From Physcomitrium patens (lineage: Eukaryota > Streptophyta > Bryopsida > Funariales > Funariaceae): 64,000 nucleotides of DNA. Under the pieces are notes generated by a model. That model was not told where the DNA came from, did not search any database, and saw only the letters and a list, made by a program, of their open reading frames with translations. Below, piece by piece: positions 10,786 through 20,484 of the stretch (the stretch's first letter is position 1; each line of letters begins with the position of its first letter). Where the stretch lies: the NCBI RefSeq assembly GCF_000002425.4, contig NC_037273.1, forward strand, positions 5,516,521 through 5,580,520, given 5' to 3'. The position numbers and the translations under genes were made by a program.

Positions 10786-11335
10786 TGTCACGGCTATAAT
10801 CATGTAAGCTAATAATTACATATAGAAATAGGTAGAAGTAAGTAAAAGTAGATAAAAGTAAGTTAATTCTATAATATTTAATATAGAAGCTTCCTAGAAA
10901 CTTCCTAGATGCTGCTTTGACTTCATAGGTGTCTTTAATTGACTTTTTGGATTAGAAACGTGGTCAACAAGTTGGCCATGTGCCACACATGTTGTTAGTT
11001 TGAAGATCAAGCTAACTATGTGGCCCACACGTAGAAAAACTTGCCTTGTAAGTCAAGGCATGTGTCCTACAAAGTCAACACATATTGGAGGTCCTATAGA
11101 ACGTTGCCACGTAGCCCCTAGTTAGATAGTATATATAGAGACAAGAGTGAAGGCTTCTTCACTCTTGTCAACTCCTTTCTTGCTTCTAGTCCAGGTTCAA
11201 GAGTCTTTAGTTTCTTGTCTTGTGGCAATAGCCATTCTAGTTTCTTTTTAATATACCTACTTGTTTATATTTTGACTTATTATATCGAGATAGCCTTTTT
11301 GTATATTTTCCCTCATCGAGTCTTTGTCCTTGACA
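10786..11335 (+). repeat. B1 5' LTR
   Basis: Starts TGTCACGG, ends CCTTGACA. TATATATA lies at 11130-11137. The predicted transcription start is the A at 11161, 31 nt from the start of the TATA box, opening with ACTCTTGTCAA. A 12-bp inverted repeat (ACAAGAGTGAAG and its complement, loop GCTT) spans 11141-11168 across the predicted start. Upstream, 'gaagcttcctagaaacttc' near 10901 resembles a gapped heat-shock element. Confidence 0.9.
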
Positions 11336-11337
11336 GA

Positions 11338-11348
11338 TTGACAAGAGT
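11338..11348 (+). other. B1 self-priming primer-binding site
   Basis: TTGACAAGAGT, 2 nt after the LTR, is exactly complementary to ACTCTTGTCAA at 11161-11171, the predicted first 11 nt of the mRNA. That is the Tf1/sushi arrangement, where the RNA 5' end folds back and is cleaved to prime minus-strand synthesis. A tRNA-Met-like ATATCAGAGC also occurs at 11358-11367, but 22 nt from the LTR. Confidence 0.75.
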
Positions 11349-11542
11349 ACACTTACAATATCAGAGCTTTGTTTTTCTTGAGTGAGAGTGGATTACCCTT
11401 TCTCTTGATAAGACATAAGCGTATTAGAAGTTTGAGGATTACCCACTTCTAAACTGATATTGTTCTTAGTATCTTCTTTGTTATCAAGTCTTTCTTTTCT
11501 TTTGTCTTGAGCAGTATCAAACAAATTTTTCTTAGTGTCATT

Positions 11543-12547
11543 ATGGGAGAGCTTGTTGAAATGAAGAGTGCAATGGCACAAATGCAAGAGCAAATAAGGG
11601 AGTTAATGCTTGCGATGCATCAACTCAATTCACCAACACATGAAAGAACAAGAATAGCAGAAAGTGGGGATATAGAGATGATTGGAGCTGCTTCAACATC
11701 CACAACAAATCACGTTCCTTCTCCAATTGTACAACACCCTGTAAACACTAGAGAACCAAGAATTGCCTTACCCGAGAAATTTGATGGTACGAGATCTAAG
11801 TTTCGAGGGTTCATCAATCAAGTACAATTGGCAATTAAACTTCAACCGCAAAGCTATCCAACTCCAGGATCACAAGTCAGGTTTATTGGCACTCTACTTT
11901 CTGGTTCTGCATTATCATAGTTTTCGTCTTTTCTTGAACAACGAAATCCAATATTGGACAATTTGGAAGCTTTTTTGGCGGATTTTCGATCTATGTATGG
12001 TGAACACGATGTAACTCGTGTTGCAATAAATAAGATCCGAATTCTGCGACAAAAAAATCGCTCAGTAACAGTGTATGCTTCACAATTTTGACAACTTGCA
12101 ATTGACATGAAGTAGGATGATGCTGCACTCATTAGTCAATTTCTTTATGGATTGCAATACGAAGTAAAGAAATTGATGCTCAACTTACCTGATCCTCAAA
12201 CTTTGAGTCAAGCAATCGATTTTGCGGTAAAATGTGATAATCGACTTTTCGAATTTCGATCCGAGAATCATTCACGGGAACCTCAACGTTATTACTCAAT
12301 GGCAACATCAACATCTTTGCCAAACGTACATTCGGAAGTAGAAGATATGCAAATTCATGCGGTACATTTTAAACCTCTAACTGAGCAAGAAAAGATTCGT
12401 CGTCGTCAAGAAGGATTATGTTTATATTGCGGAGAACCTAAGCACACTGCTCAACATTGTCCAAAGAAACGACGCAACTATAAAATGAGGGGTACGACGG
12501 TCAAAGAAGACAACATGTCGGAAAACGGATTCGTCCAGCTACAATAG
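11543..12547 (+). pseudogene. B1 gag
   Basis: Start ATG 11543 (MGELVEMKSAMAQMQEQ). It opens with a heptad-like helix, then the capsid region (PEKFDGTRSKFRGFINQVQL) and one CCHC zinc knuckle (CLYCGEPKHTAQHC) near 12418. Stops at 11918, 12088 and 12113 are TGG-to-TAG or CGA-to-TGA changes relative to B2. It ends at TAG 12545-12547. Pol lies in the -1 frame and is already open across the last codons of gag. A GGAAAAC heptamer at 12520-12526 lies eight codons before the stop, as in B2 and C. Confidence 0.9.
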
Positions 12548-12552
12548 GGACC

Positions 12553-15500
12553 GTGCAGCTGGAACCTTGTACAATTCCTAATGAAGGTCCTATCCTCTCC
12601 TCAGAACCCTCTCTTTGTTTTATAATAGACTTATATTTAGGACCTAAGAATTACAAAGCCTCTGCTTTATTAGATTCGGGAGCCTCAGCATGTTTTTTAG
12701 ATGAACAATTTATTAAAAGTCGTAAAATATCCTTTGTACAGAAACCTAAACCAGTACATGTAGAAGTCATAGATAGTCGTCCCTTGTCTTCTGGAGATGT
12801 CACTCATGAAACTCATCCTATAAAAGTAACAATAGACGGTCATGATAGCTACATAGTTTTTAACATAATTAAATCCCCGTCAAATCCAATTATTTTAAGT
12901 TTATCCTGGCTAGAAAAATATAACCCTCGAATAGATTGGAATTTGCGTAAACTTGACTTTTCCCAGAGCATTATTAATAGTTCTACTAACCAAGTAAAAA
13001 ATTATAAGTCTAGTATAGTAAAACCCGCACTGATAGGTGCAAAAGCATTTATACACGCAGCAAAAGAAGGATCAACTTTTGCTATTTATGCTGCACCTAT
13101 TTCTGAAAACGTAAAGACTTCAAGTGGCATTCCAAGTCAATATCAAGAGTATCAAGACGTTTTTGAGAAAAAGAATGCAGATATTCTTCCTGAGCATCGT
13201 CCATATGATTGTTCAATCGACCTCAAGGAAGGAACTCAGCCACCATTTGGACCAATTTACAGTTTATCGCAAGATGAGATGGCTGAACTCAAGACATATA
13301 TTGACAAGAATTTAGCGAAGAATTTCATACGCCATTCAAAATCTCCAGCAGGAGCTCCAATTCTATTCGTAAAGAAAAAAGATGGATCTTTACGAATGTG
13401 TGTTGATTATCGAGGACTCAACAAGATCACAATCAAGAACAGGTATCCATTATCTTTGATATCAGGACTCGTTGACCAGTTGAATCAAGCTAAGATCTAT
13501 ACAAAAATAGATCTAAGAGGAGCATATAATCTAGTACGGATCAAAGAAGGAGATGAATGGAAGACTGCGTTTCGAACCAGGTATGGACATTTTGAATATA
13601 ATGTCATGCCCTTTGGACTCACGAATGCACCAGCTGCTTTTCAACATCTCATGAATGATATATTTCATGAATTCTTAGACAATTTTGTTGTCTGCTATCT
13701 AGACGATATCTTGATCTATTCTAAAAACGACGAAGAACATGAAATACATGTTCGTCAAGTATTACAAAAACTTAGAGATGCAGGATTGTACGCCAAGATG
13801 GAAAAGTGTGTATTTCACACTACTCAAGTTGACTTTTTAGGATACATTATTTCAAATGATGGTCTCATGATGGATTCTAAGAAAGTCCAAACAATCATGG
13901 ATTGGAAGATTCCAAGGACGGTAAGAGATGTCCAATGTTTCTTGAAATTTGCCAATTACTATCGGATCTTCATCAAAGATTTCTCACGAGTTGCAGCTCC
14001 ACTTACACGCTTGACTAGTAAAGATAAATTTCAATGGAATCAAGAAGCGGAAGCAGCATTTGAAGCCTTGAAGACATCGTTTGTCTCTGCACCAGTCTTA
14101 TATCGTGTTGACTTTTCCAAGGCATTTTTTATGGAAACAGATGCATCAGATTTTGCCTTGGGTGTAGTTTTATCACAAATGGGAACAGATGACAAACTTC
14201 ATCCGATAGCTTTTCATTCAAGAAAATTCTCAGCAGTCGAGATCAATTATGAGATCCACGATAAAGAACTTCTTGCGATCGTGGATTCCTTTCAAGAATG
14301 GCGTCATTATCTAGAAGGCGCTTCTAGTCCAGTCACTGTGTATACAGATCACAAGAACTTCGAGTATTTCATGTCAACACGCGTGTTGAATCGTCGTCAA
14401 GCTCGTTGGAGTATGTCTTTGTCAAGATTCGAGTTCATTATCACTTATCGGTCAAGAAAACAACAAGGTTTATCCGATGCCCTATCTAGACGTTCTTATT
14501 TTGCACCAAAAGAAGGAGATGCAGCTTTTGAGCAACAAAGAACGGTCCTCTTGAAACCGGAGCAATTTCATCTCCGAGCAATGAAATCAACATTGACTGT
14601 TGATTCAACTTTTCTCAAGCAAATCCAGTCCAGTATGTCCTCAGACCCTCTTGTTCATGATATCGAGAATAATTCTTCCAAGTCTCATGATTCTTCTAAG
14701 TTCGAGTTCAAGAATAATCTATTATATTTTGAAGGACGCCTATATGTTCCAGAAGGAAAAGCACGTTTGCGTGTTCTTCAAGCACGTCATGACTTTCCAA
14801 CAGCAGGGCACTTTGGATATAATAAGACTCTGGAACTCATATCAAGAGACTTTTGGTGGCCACAAATGTGGAAGTCAGTCAAAGACTTTGTACAATCATG
14901 TGATATTTGTTCAAGATCAAAAATTCCTCGACATCGACCTTACGGACTTCTTCAGCCATTACCTATACCAGAACAACCATGGTCTTCTGTTTCTATGGAT
15001 TTCATCACAGATCTTCCAAACTCAAGATCTTATGATTCTATATTTGTGATAGTAGATCGTTTCACTAAGATGGCACATTTTATGCCATGTACAAAATCTA
15101 TCACAGGTGAAGAAACAGCTAAGCTTTTCATTGATAATATCTATCGCTATCATGGATTACCTAAAGATATCATATCGGATAGGGGAACTCAATTTGTGTC
15201 GAGATTCTGGAGGACTCTTTTCAAGATTTTAAAAGTGGACATAAAGCTATCTTCAGCTTTCCATCCTCAAACTGATGGACAAACAGAGCGCGTAAACCAA
15301 GTCTTGGAGCAATATTTAAGGTGTACTATCAACTACCAACAAGATGATTGGACAACCCTTCTGCCATTAGCAGAGTTTGCTTATAATAATACGGTACATT
15401 TTTCCATGCAACAAACACCTTTCTTTGCCAATTATGGCTATCATCCATGACTTGATACTTTTGATTTTTCAAAAGTTGATAATCCTGCAGCAGAAGATAT

Positions 15501-16041
15501 GGTAAATCGGTTGTCAGAGTTACATGCAATAATGAAGACGCAATTGAAGGAAGCTCAAGAATGACAAAAGATAAATACAGATCTATATCGTAAGGAGCAA
15601 CCACAACTCAATGTGGGTGATAAGGTATGGCTACTTCGTCGCAATATCAAGACTACTCAACCTTGTGACAAGTTGGACTATCGTAGGCTTGGCCCTTTTT
15701 TTGTTTCTGAACAGATCAACCCAGTTGCATATCGGTTACATCTACCGGAGTCAATGAAGATCCATCCTATATTCCACGTGTCTCTTCTTGAACCATATAA
15801 GACAGTGGATATACAAGAAAGAAAACAAATGCCATCGCCTCCTATAGAAGTAGATAATAATGAAGAATTTGAGGTAGAAGAGATATTAGACTCAAGGCGG
15901 CGCCAAAATAAGCTGGAATATCTTGTTCATTGGCGCGGATATGATATTAGTGAACGCACATGGGAGCCATCGAGGAATCTAGCAAATGCATCAGCTAAAG
16001 TCAAAGTTTTTCATCAACGACATCCATCGAAACCAAGATGA
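12553..16041 (+). pseudogene. B1 pol: protease, RT, RNase H, integrase, chromodomain
   Basis: Single frame to TGA at 16039. Domains in order: retropepsin (LLDSGASACF), RT ([10 protein letters not shown] active site), RNase H (METDASDFALG), and integrase with a His/Cys zinc domain (HDFPTAGHFG, CDICSRS) and catalytic DFITD, SDRGTQF and QTDGQTERVN. The GPY/F region (LDYRRLGPFFVSEQINPVAY) and chromodomain (KLEYLVHWRGYDISERTWEP) follow. Only two stops break it (15448 and 15562, both CGA to TGA against B2). About 1,160 codons, normal for a chromovirus pol without gag. The start is uncertain: no ATG fits, and the frame opens inside gag, so frameshifting or GTG 12553 may be used. Confidence 0.93.
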
Positions 16042-16135
16042 AAATCTCTCTTATAAAAGAGACAAGATTGAGGCAAGATAACATTCAATTTCCTATCCTT
16101 GTTTGTAACTTCTTTACATTTGTGACGCTAATTAG

Positions 16136-16438
16136 ATGGAGAGCCAACAACCAGCGGATTCAACTCAAGAACCTTCGTTTGCTGACCTACCAAACGAGAC
16201 ATTATGATTGTCACAACCTTCAAGACGATGCAATCGAGATGAAGATTTTCAAGAATGACATATTCTTTTTCGAATAGATGGTGAGATACAACGCGTTTGG
16301 TATCACGATTTGGGAAGGGACTCCCGATGTTTGGTGATTTTGCTAGAGGTAGGAACAACTCCTGATGGTGTTCCAAATATTCTATTCGAAGGAAGTTACG
16401 AAGGCCTCAATAATGATCAAATAACTGGGTGGTCTTCC
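16136..16438 (+). pseudogene. B1 ORF3, 5' part (split by copia H)
   Basis: Start MESQQPADSTQEPS, as in B2 ORF3 (56801). The Arg codon of TLRLSQP is TGA here at about 16204. Copia H cuts the gene at 16438 in the codons before the GMGHYRWL motif. Confidence 0.8.
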
Positions 16439-16724
16439 TGTTGAGAAAAGAACTCTTTAAGTAGTTGCTAATGGTCAATAGAGTACAAGTGTTGTTAAGG
16501 ATATCCCATAAGGTAGGGTGCTGGTCTATAGTATATTAGAGTACAAGGGGAGAGCTGGTCCTAGAAGATATCCCATATGGATTGTAGTACTTGGTACGTT
16601 GGTACTAGTATATAAGGAAAGGGTTGGCATGGGAAGAATTATCTCATACCACACTCTATTTGTTATAGTGCAACCTTACTGGTCCTAACTTACTTGTGTG
16701 GAGTATGCTTTCTATGTTTCAATA
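16439..16724 (+). repeat. H 5' LTR
   Basis: 286 bp from TGTTGAGAAAAG to TTTCAATA. 'tatataagg' near 16611 is a plausible TATA box. Confidence 0.88.
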
Positions 16725-16738
16725 GGTTATGGGCCCAC
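16725..16738 (+). other. H primer-binding site: half-tRNA initiator Met type
   Basis: GGTTATGGGCCCAC directly abuts the LTR. It is complementary to the anticodon stem-loop of plant initiator tRNA-Met (GTGGGCCCATAACC), not to its 3' end. Priming by a cleaved half of initiator tRNA-Met is known for Drosophila copia. Confidence 0.75.
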
Positions 16739-17153
16739 ATTCTCTTACCAAGTAAGTTGTTCTTGCATTTTATTTTCTTTGTTGCTTGTTTGGTGGTTGA
16801 GATCTTATGGTATAGTATTACTAGTGTTTTGTTGAAGTCATTACTCCTGGATTTGTGAGTGTATGAGGTTAGTACAAGACCTTGATAGTGTCTTTGCTGA
16901 AGTAACACTAGTATTTGAGAGTTTTATGAGAAATTGAGTCATTTTGAGTGAGGTGATGTGAGGGAGATGTTTGAAAGCCATAGAATTACATGACATAGCA
17001 TTTCCCACCATTTAGACGTGATTTGGACTCAAAGTATGCAAAAAAGTGCAAAACAGCGAATTCTGAGTTTGTAGTTCAGCATTCTTTGAGTAGTCATATC
17101 TTTTGCATTACAAGTCCAAATCAAGAGATTTTTGGAGCTACTTGTAGCTTGAG

Positions 17154-18968
17154 ATGGCATCTTTTGAGAGTGATAGCTTAAGAATGGTAGAAAAGTTTAG
17201 AGGTGACAACTTTCACCACTGGAAGGCCAAAATGGAGCTACTTTTGGCATCATTGGATCTTTGGGAGATAGTATGTGAGGAGGAAGAGGCACCTGGATTA
17301 GAAGCAAGCATGAAGGAGCAAAAGGACTTCAAAAGACGAGAGAAGAAGGCTTTTGGCATAATTGCCACCAACTTAGATGAAACCAACTTTGCTCATGTCA
17401 TTTCTTGCAAAGGAGCAGCAGATGCATGGAAGACTCTTTGCAATGTCTATGAGAGTAGGAATCTTTCCAATGTGCTATGGTCAAGGCAAAAGTTCTTCAC
17501 CGTGAAGATGGAAGAAGGTGAAGATCTCATGGCTCATGTAAATAAGGTAAAAGCACTTGCAAACCAACTTGCTGTTGTTGACAAGCCTTTACTTGAAGAA
17601 GATGTTGTGATGACATTGCTCTCAAGCCTTCCGGACTCCTATTCCTCCCTCATTGTGGCATTGGAGTCCATTTCAAGGAAAGACCTCACTTTGGACTATG
17701 TCACGGCAAGACTAGCCCATGAAGTGACCAAAAGAAAGCAAAAGGAATCTATTGGGGAGCAATCAGCACTATTTACAAGACCAAGTAAGGCAAGTGCCCC
17801 TTTTCAACGTTATCCTCCTAAAACTTGTTACATTTGTGGAAAACCAGGCCATTTTGCTAGAAATTGTTTCAAGGCAAAGAGAGGAGAAAGAGAGAATGCC
17901 AACAATGCTTTGCATGACCATGGAGGTGAAGACTTTGCATTCATGGCAAAACAAACTCCTTCCATGTTTGATATGAGCAAATGGATTGTGGATTCCGAAT
18001 GTACCAAACACATGACTCCATACAAGTGTTCATTTAACACTTATCAACCAATTCAAGCAACCAAGGTTTGGTTAGGTGATAATTGTATGGTACAAGCCAT
18101 TGGAATAGGCACCATTGTAGTGGAGGTGGTGGTGAAGGGCATAAGCAAGAGAATCACTCTCAAGGATGTGTTGCATGTGCCAAAGATGAAGAAGAACCTC
18201 CTTTCGGTGAGTAAAATTGTAACTCATGGGTACAAAGTGCAATTTAACATGAATGGATGTTTTGTGAGAACCATGGAAGGCAAAGAAGTAGCAAAAGGGA
18301 CTAGGAATGGCAATCTCTATATTATCAATTGCAAGAGGATCAATGCAGTGGAGGTTGCTGCCTTTGCTGAATTTTCATCAAATGAAGAGAAGATGGGCAT
18401 TTGGCATCAAAGACTTGGGCATTTGAATGCCAAAAGCATGAAGGGGCATCAATCCAAGGTAAATAGCATAGACCTTGGCCATTCTACGATGAATCTTGCT
18501 TGTGAGGGATGCATTCAAGGCAAACAACATAGGACACCATTTCCTAGAGGAGTTACAACAAGAGCAAACCAATTGCTGGAGCTTGTGCATTCGGATGTTT
18601 GTGGATCCATGAAGACACCATCTATGAGTGGTAGTGAAAAGTGGGAGATGTGTCCAAGTGGGAGTAGTAGTGTGTTTGTGGACACATCTTCAATTCCAAC
18701 AAACAAACAAGAAGATGAAGAAGAGCATTCTCAAAGTGAAGAAGAAGAGGAAGTTGCCATGATAGAAGAGCCCAATACTATGAAGACTTCAATTCTAGCA
18801 AGATACAACAAAGACAATGAAGAGAATGAAGATGAAGAATACCAACAAATGAGTAAGAGAAAGCACTCCATGAGTCATACAAGGCAGCAAGAGGTGCAAG
18901 AAGGCTCATCTTCTTTGCATGAAAGAAGATATCTAACACGTAAGAGAAGACCACAAGGTGAATGCTGA
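17154..18968 (+). CDS. H gag-PR-truncated integrase fusion ORF (604 aa)
   Basis: Open from ATG 17154 to TGA 18966. N-terminal copia gag (residues ~1-200: FRGDNFHHWKAKMELLL, VMTLLSSLPDSY), CCHC knuckle (CYICGKPGHFARNC, ~225), protease (WIVDSECTKHMT, ~275) and GAG-pre-integrase zinc region (GIWHQRLGHLN ... CEGCIQGKQH, ~415-455). Integrase starts (LELVHSDVCGSM), but at about residue 490 the sequence jumps to the acidic IN-RT linker (EEEHSQSEEEEE). The protease motif has Glu where D-S-G is expected, so activity is doubtful although the Asp is kept. The fusion is clean and in frame, so an internal deletion gave one long ORF usable as a Gag donor. Confidence 0.88.
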   Translation: MASFESDSLRMVEKFRGDNFHHWKAKMELLLASLDLWEIVCEEEEAPGLEASMKEQKDFKRREKKAFGIIATNLDETNFAHVISCKGAADAWKTLCNVYESRNLSNVLWSRQKFFTVKMEEGEDLMAHVNKVKALANQLAVVDKPLLEEDVVMTLLSSLPDSYSSLIVALESISRKDLTLDYVTARLAHEVTKRKQKESIGEQSALFTRPSKASAPFQRYPPKTCYICGKPGHFARNCFKAKRGERENANNALHDHGGEDFAFMAKQTPSMFDMSKWIVDSECTKHMTPYKCSFNTYQPIQATKVWLGDNCMVQAIGIGTIVVEVVVKGISKRITLKDVLHVPKMKKNLLSVSKIVTHGYKVQFNMNGCFVRTMEGKEVAKGTRNGNLYIINCKRINAVEVAAFAEFSSNEEKMGIWHQRLGHLNAKSMKGHQSKVNSIDLGHSTMNLACEGCIQGKQHRTPFPRGVTTRANQLLELVHSDVCGSMKTPSMSGSEKWEMCPSGSSSVFVDTSSIPTNKQEDEEEHSQSEEEEEVAMIEEPNTMKTSILARYNKDNEENEDEEYQQMSKRKHSMSHTRQQEVQEGSSSLHERRYLTRKRRPQGEC

Positions 18969-18969
18969 A

Positions 18970-19459
18970 AGAACCACATCTTTCGACAACAATTGGATGT
19001 AAGTGGGTGCTTAGAACTAAGAGAGATGCAAACGATTGAAGGTCAACAATGGGCTATGTATTCTTTGTTTGAGTGGGAGCCATATCTTCGAATAGCAATA
19101 GACAACCAAACATTACAAGGTCCACAATATGGGCGGAGTATTTGGCAGCAAGTCATAAAGCAATGGAGGCAATTTGGTTGAGGTTGTTATTGGAAGATAT
19201 TGGACTTGTGTAATTGGAGGCTACTCCATTGAGGTGTAACAATCAAGGATGTCTTGCTTTTGGAAAGAATCCAAAGCATCATGCAAGAACTAAAAACATT
19301 GATATTCAACATCATTTAATAAGAGAGAAGATAGAGATGGAGGTTATTGATATGATGTATTGTGAAACCAAAGACATGTTGGCTGATTTGTTGACAAAAG
19401 CCTTAGTTAGAGAAGGACATAAGAAGTTGAGTAAGGCATTAGGATTGATAGCTAATTGA
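18970..19459 (+). pseudogene. H RT stub fused to RNase H end
   Basis: The frame shows CKWVLRTKRDAND (first RT motif) directly followed by RSTMGYVFFV, then IWAEYLAASHKAMEAIWLR and the RNase H end (NNQGCLAFGKNPKHHARTK, DIQHHLIREK, ADLLTKAL). The whole RT core, with its YVDD site, is deleted. Stops occur at the junctions. The final reading segment ends at TGA 19457. Confidence 0.82.
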
Positions 19460-19477
19460 CCAATAGCAAAGTGGGAG

Positions 19478-19763
19478 TGTTGAGAAAAGAACTCTTTAAG
19501 TAGTTGCTAATGGTCAATAGAGTATAAGTGTTGTTAAGGATATCCCATAAGGTAGGGTGCTGGTCTATAGTACATTAGAGTACAAGGGGAGAGCTGGTCC
19601 TAGAAGATATCCCATATGGATTGTAGCACTTGGTACCTTGGTACTAGTATATAAGGGAAGGGTTGGCATGTGAAGAATTATCTCATACCACACTCTATTT
19701 GTTATAGTGCAACCTTGCTGGTCCTAACTTACTTGTGTAGAGTATGCTTTCTATGTTTCAATA
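19478..19763 (+). repeat. H 3' LTR
   Basis: 286 bp; about 8 substitutions against the 5' copy. 'caaagtgggag' just upstream (19467-19477) is the likely polypurine tract. Confidence 0.88.
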
Positions 19764-19768
19764 CTTCC

Positions 19769-19888
19769 CGCCCTGGTATGGGACACTACCGATGGTTGAG
19801 AGGCCCTATCAATCATCTTCGAAGAGAACAGAGATCAGAGTATGTGGCGAATACAATTCGTCACATCATAGATTTCCTCAACATATGA
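19769..19888 (+). pseudogene. B1 ORF3, 3' part
   Basis: Resumes after copia H with PGMGHYRWLRGPINHLRREQRSEYVANTIR and ends at TGA 19886. Closely matches the end of B2 ORF3. A purine tract (AGAAGGGGGG, 19916-19925) follows, just before the 3' LTR. Confidence 0.8.
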
Positions 19889-19929
19889 TGACCGCTCCTC
19901 GTGGATTTCATCTCTAGAAGGGGGGATAA

Positions 19930-20479
19930 TGTCACGGCCATAATCATGTAAGCTAATAATTACATATAGAAATAGGTAGAAGTAAGTAAAAGTAGATAAA
20001 AGTAAGTTAATTCTATAATATTTAATATAGAAGCTTCCTAGAAACTTCTTAGATGCTGCTTTGACTTCATAGGTGTCTTTAATTGACTTTTTGGATTAGA
20101 AACGTGGTCAACAAGTTGGCCATGTGCCACACATGTTGTTAGTTTGAAGATCAAGCTAACTATGTGGCCCACACGTAGAAAAACTTGCCTTGTAAGTCAA
20201 GGCATGTGTCCTACAAAGTCAACACATATTGGAGGTCCTATAGAATGTCGCCACGTAGCCCCTAGTTAGATAGTATATATAGAGACAAGAGTGAAGGCTT
20301 CTTCACTCTTGTCAACTCCTTTCTTGCTTCTAGTCCAGATTCAAGAGTCTTTAGTTTCTTGTCTTGTGGCAATAGCCATTCCAGTTTCCTTTTAATATAC
20401 CAACTTGTTTATATTTTGACTTATTATATCGAGATAGCCTTTTTGTATATTTTCCCTCATCGAGTCTTTGTCCTTGACA
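19930..20479 (+). repeat. B1 3' LTR
   Basis: 550 bp. It differs from the 5' copy at about 8 sites (~1.5%) and is followed by target AAATC. The TATA box, inverted repeat and ACTCTTGTCAA start sequence are all preserved. Confidence 0.92.
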
Positions 20480-20484
20480 AAATC

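Larger units (their letters stand above)
16439..19763 (+). mobile_element. Element H: internally deleted Ty1/copia retrotransposon
   Basis: 286-bp LTRs at both ends (16439-16724 and 19478-19763; I count 8 differences) and TSD CTTCC at 16434-16438 and 19764-19768. At 3.3 kb it is shorter than a full copia element (usually 4.5-5.5 kb). It keeps gag, a protease region, the integrase zinc domain, a stub of RT and the end of RNase H. It lacks the integrase catalytic core and the RT active site, so it can only move with proteins supplied in trans. It is the innermost element of the nest. Confidence 0.92.
10786..20479 (+). mobile_element. Element B1: chromovirus with self-priming layout, hosting copia H
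   Basis: Identical-length LTRs (550 bp, 10786-11335 and 19930-20479; I count about 8 differences) and TSD AAATC at 10781-10785 and 20480-20484. Order: LTR, 11-nt self-complementary primer site, gag, pol with C-terminal chromodomain, ORF3, purine tract, LTR. Copia H (16439-19763) sits in ORF3. Each nonsense codon I compared with B2 is one transition away from the sense codon there. B1 is defective for gag and pol, but both LTRs are intact. Confidence 0.93.

Noticed and set aside
11358..11367. tRNA-Met primer-binding site for B and C
   Set aside because: ATATCAGAGC resembles the initiator tRNA-Met site but lies 22-27 nt past the LTR; the adjacent 11-nt self-complementary site fits better.
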